NCBI GenBank assembly: GCA_947165725.1
Contig: CAMVBL010000046.1
Coordinates: 1 to 7,656, forward strand
Origin: an uncultured Caryophanales bacterium
Lineage (GTDB): Bacteria > Bacillota_I > Bacilli_A > RFN20 > CAG-826
Reading direction: 5' to 3'
Length of the DNA: 7,656 bases
Part shown: positions 6,654 to 7,656 of the stretch, one piece after another
How the letters are laid out: every line of letters begins with the position of its first letter
Position numbering within the stretch: the stretch's first letter is position 1
The notes under the pieces: model-generated
Told to the model about the DNA's origin: nothing
Seen by the model: only the letters and a program-made list of their open reading frames with translations
Database searches by the model: none
Translations under genes and position numbers: made by a program

Positions 6654-6689
6654 AAAGCGGGACTTCGGTTCCGCTTTTATAAAATTTTT
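6654..6689 (+). terminator. Strong intrinsic terminator with UUCG tetraloop
   Basis: AAAGCGGGAC (6654-6663) pairs with GTTCCGCTTT (6668-6677) over 10 bp, including one G-U pair, closed by a C(UUCG)G tetraloop, an exceptionally stable cap. A T-rich tail follows (four T's to 6678, then five more at 6685-6689). It ends the phosphatase gene about 30 bases after its stop. Confidence 0.85.
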
Positions 6690-6715
6690 GTTAATTTATT
6701 AAATAGTGATAATAT
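6688..6715 (+). promoter_or_regulatory. Extended -10 promoter placing the RNA start at the ATG
   Basis: TTGTTA (6688-6693), a 16-base spacer and TAATAT (6710-6715) preceded by TGA form an extended -10 promoter. Counting 7 bases on gives a start at about 6722, the A of the start codon itself. The -35 box overlaps the T-tail of the preceding terminator. Confidence 0.5.
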
Positions 6716-6721
6716 ATTTGT

Positions 6722-7027
6722 ATGAACGAGAATAAAAAAGTGCTCGATAAAGAGCAAAAAGAACAAAGAGCTATTTATATCGAAAATAAGATTTTAAGTT
6801 TCTTACTACCTATTACTGGTGTGGCTGCTTTAATCTTGGGTCTTGTGGGATTCATTTTAACCATTAATGCTGGTCGACCTGGTATTACAGTCTTCTATAT
6901 TATTTTAACATTATTAGGACTCGCGGGCTCCCTATATGGTGTCCTTCTAATAGTAAGACTTAAAAAACCAGACTTCCTTAAGAGGAAGAAAAAAGAAGAA
7001 GTGGAAGATTCAATTCTTCAAGACTAA
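6722..7027 (+). CDS. Small two-helix membrane protein, probably from a leaderless mRNA
   Basis: I do not recognise this 101-residue protein. It has a highly charged N-terminus (1-22, Lys/Glu-rich, helical), a transmembrane helix (25-48), a very short Gly-Arg-Pro-containing turn, a second helix (54-79) and a Lys-then-Glu-rich tail (81-101), so both ends should be cytoplasmic. Its overall plan resembles the 3868-4233 protein, but I see no convincing sequence match between them. No Shine-Dalgarno site precedes the ATG and no other Met exists in the frame, while the promoter predicts transcription starting at the ATG. Its TAA stop (7025-7027) interlocks with the TAG of the opposing hydrolase gene. 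Confidence 0.75.
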   Translation: MNENKKVLDKEQKEQRAIYIENKILSFLLPITGVAALILGLVGFILTINAGRPGITVFYIILTLLGLAGSLYGVLLIVRLKKPDFLKRKKKEEVEDSILQD

Positions 7028-7656
7028 TCCTTCTTCTTTAATAAATAGTCCTTAGAGAGATTAAAGAGCATCTTCTTAAAGACCGCTCTTTTTTCTTTCG
7101 GTGTATTTTTCCATTCATCCCTAATGAGCTTAAGTCTTTTAGCAAAGAATGGTAATAGTTCTCTTTCATTAGGTAATTTCTCAACATCAATATTAGTTAA
7201 GAAATCAAATATCCCATCAACGAAGTCTTTCTTCATTTCTTCATCATAATTATTAAGAGCGTAGTTCATCGTATCCACAATATGTGTTGATCGAGGCGTA
7301 TAAGCTTGCTTACGCACAAACTCATGACCCTCAATATCCCATGAAAAAGCGTCATGCTGGAGTAAAAGACCATTACAAGATGAAATAATCTTCTTTTCAC
7401 GATATTCATTCATTAAACGCCCAATAATTGATTCATCAGGTGTATATTCACGTAATAAATGTAAGATACTCTTATATTCCGTATCGTAACAGTTCTGTGG
7501 ATAGTTAGGAGCGTCAAAAGAATAAACCCCTAAGAGTTTATATCTCTTATTTAAGCGTTTAGCCGCGGTGATGGCTAAACGTCCACCTTTAGAATGCCCA
7601 CCGACATACATCTTCTTAAAAACAAAGTTATAAGAAACATCTTGTAAATAACGGAT
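7024..7656 (-). CDS. DUF2974 (Mbeg1-like) alpha/beta hydrolase, 5' truncated
   Basis: The frame is open to the right edge, so the N-terminal part is missing; 210 residues are visible, and an ATG at 7611 is internal. Fifteen codons upstream of it continue the family pattern (YLQDVSYNF). Numbering from the edge, the nucleophile elbow GHSKGG (20-25, Ser22) is the lipase-like motif with Lys that is characteristic of DUF2974 / Mbeg1-like proteins. It is followed by SFDAPN (46-51), DESIIGRLM (74-82) and LQHDAFSWD (99-107), all recognisable landmarks of that family. The C-terminus is a Lys-rich helix. The fold predicts a serine hydrolase acting on an ester; no substrate is established that I can name, and without the N-terminus the location is unknown. 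The catalytic His is not certain. Its 3' end overlaps the 6722 gene by 4 bases. Confidence 0.85.
   Translation of the reverse strand: MRYLQDVSYNFVFKKMYVGGHSKGGRLAITAAKRLNKRYKLLGVYSFDAPNYPQNCYDTEYKSILHLLREYTPDESIIGRLMNEYREKKIISSCNGLLLQHDAFSWDIEGHEFVRKQAYTPRSTHIVDTMNYALNNYDEEMKKDFVDGIFDFLTNIDVEKLPNERELLPFFAKRLKLIRDEWKNTPKEKRAVFKKMLFNLSKDYLLKKKD
7063..7094 (+). terminator. Terminator for the 6722 gene inside the opposing gene
   Basis: AAAGAGC (7063-7069) pairs with GCTCTTT (7085-7091), and inside it TCTT (7071-7074) pairs with AAGA (7079-7082) around CTTA. The result is an 11-bp stem with a small internal loop, running into six T's (7089-7094). It begins 35 bases past the TAA of the plus-strand gene and lies within coding sequence of the minus-strand hydrolase. 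On the minus strand no T-tract follows, so it should work in the plus direction only. Confidence 0.5.

Noticed and set aside
3868..7027. The two small two-helix membrane proteins as a toxin-antitoxin or paralogous pair.
   Set aside because: They share only a general plan (charged ends, two helices); no residue-level similarity was visible and each has its own promoter.
1..7656. CRISPR arrays, tRNA or rRNA genes, phage genes or a defence operon.
   Set aside because: I saw no regularly spaced repeats, no tRNA-like fold, no integrase or transposase, and no defence-type domain on either strand.

Overview
This is an AT-rich window, roughly 35% GC by eye, from a low-GC Gram-positive-type bacterium. 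It carries lipoprotein signal peptides, GAGG-type ribosome binding sites and U-tailed terminators, and there are no outer-membrane features. Tryptophan is read only from TGG and TGA serves as a stop at 1338-1340, so the standard bacterial code fits and the Mycoplasma code does not. An uncultured, gut-associated member of the Bacilli / Erysipelotrichia side of the Firmicutes is a reasonable guess from protein style, but there is no marker gene to prove it.

Layout. Positions 1-1340 (+) hold the 3' part of a membrane-anchored endonuclease I with two Ig-like domains. A hairpin at 1341-1380 resembles the right end of an IS200/IS605-type element. A markedly AT-richer CapK/PaaK-like adenylate-forming enzyme follows at 1393-2751 (-), then a SASA-type carbohydrate esterase lipoprotein (2868-3752, -) and a small two-helix membrane protein (3868-4233, -). 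A short divergent control region (4234-4403) separates these from a plus-strand block: a lipoprotein of unknown function (4404-4994), a tyrosine-phosphatase-like lipoprotein (5143-6624) and a second small two-helix membrane protein (6722-7027). The last gene meets, tail to tail with interlocked stop codons, a DUF2974-type alpha/beta hydrolase (7024-7656, -) that runs off the right edge.

Most genes look like independent transcription units with their own promoters and terminators, not one operon. The shared theme is the cell surface: a nuclease, an esterase, a phosphatase and an unknown lipoprotein are all predicted outside the membrane, which suits scavenging nucleic acids, acylated sugars and phosphate from the surroundings. 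There is no clear sign of a single coordinated new system. The most unusual points are the low-GC CapK-like gene beside an IS605-like end, the extracellular Cys-dependent phosphatase, a probable leaderless mRNA at 6722, and a terminator placed inside the opposing gene.
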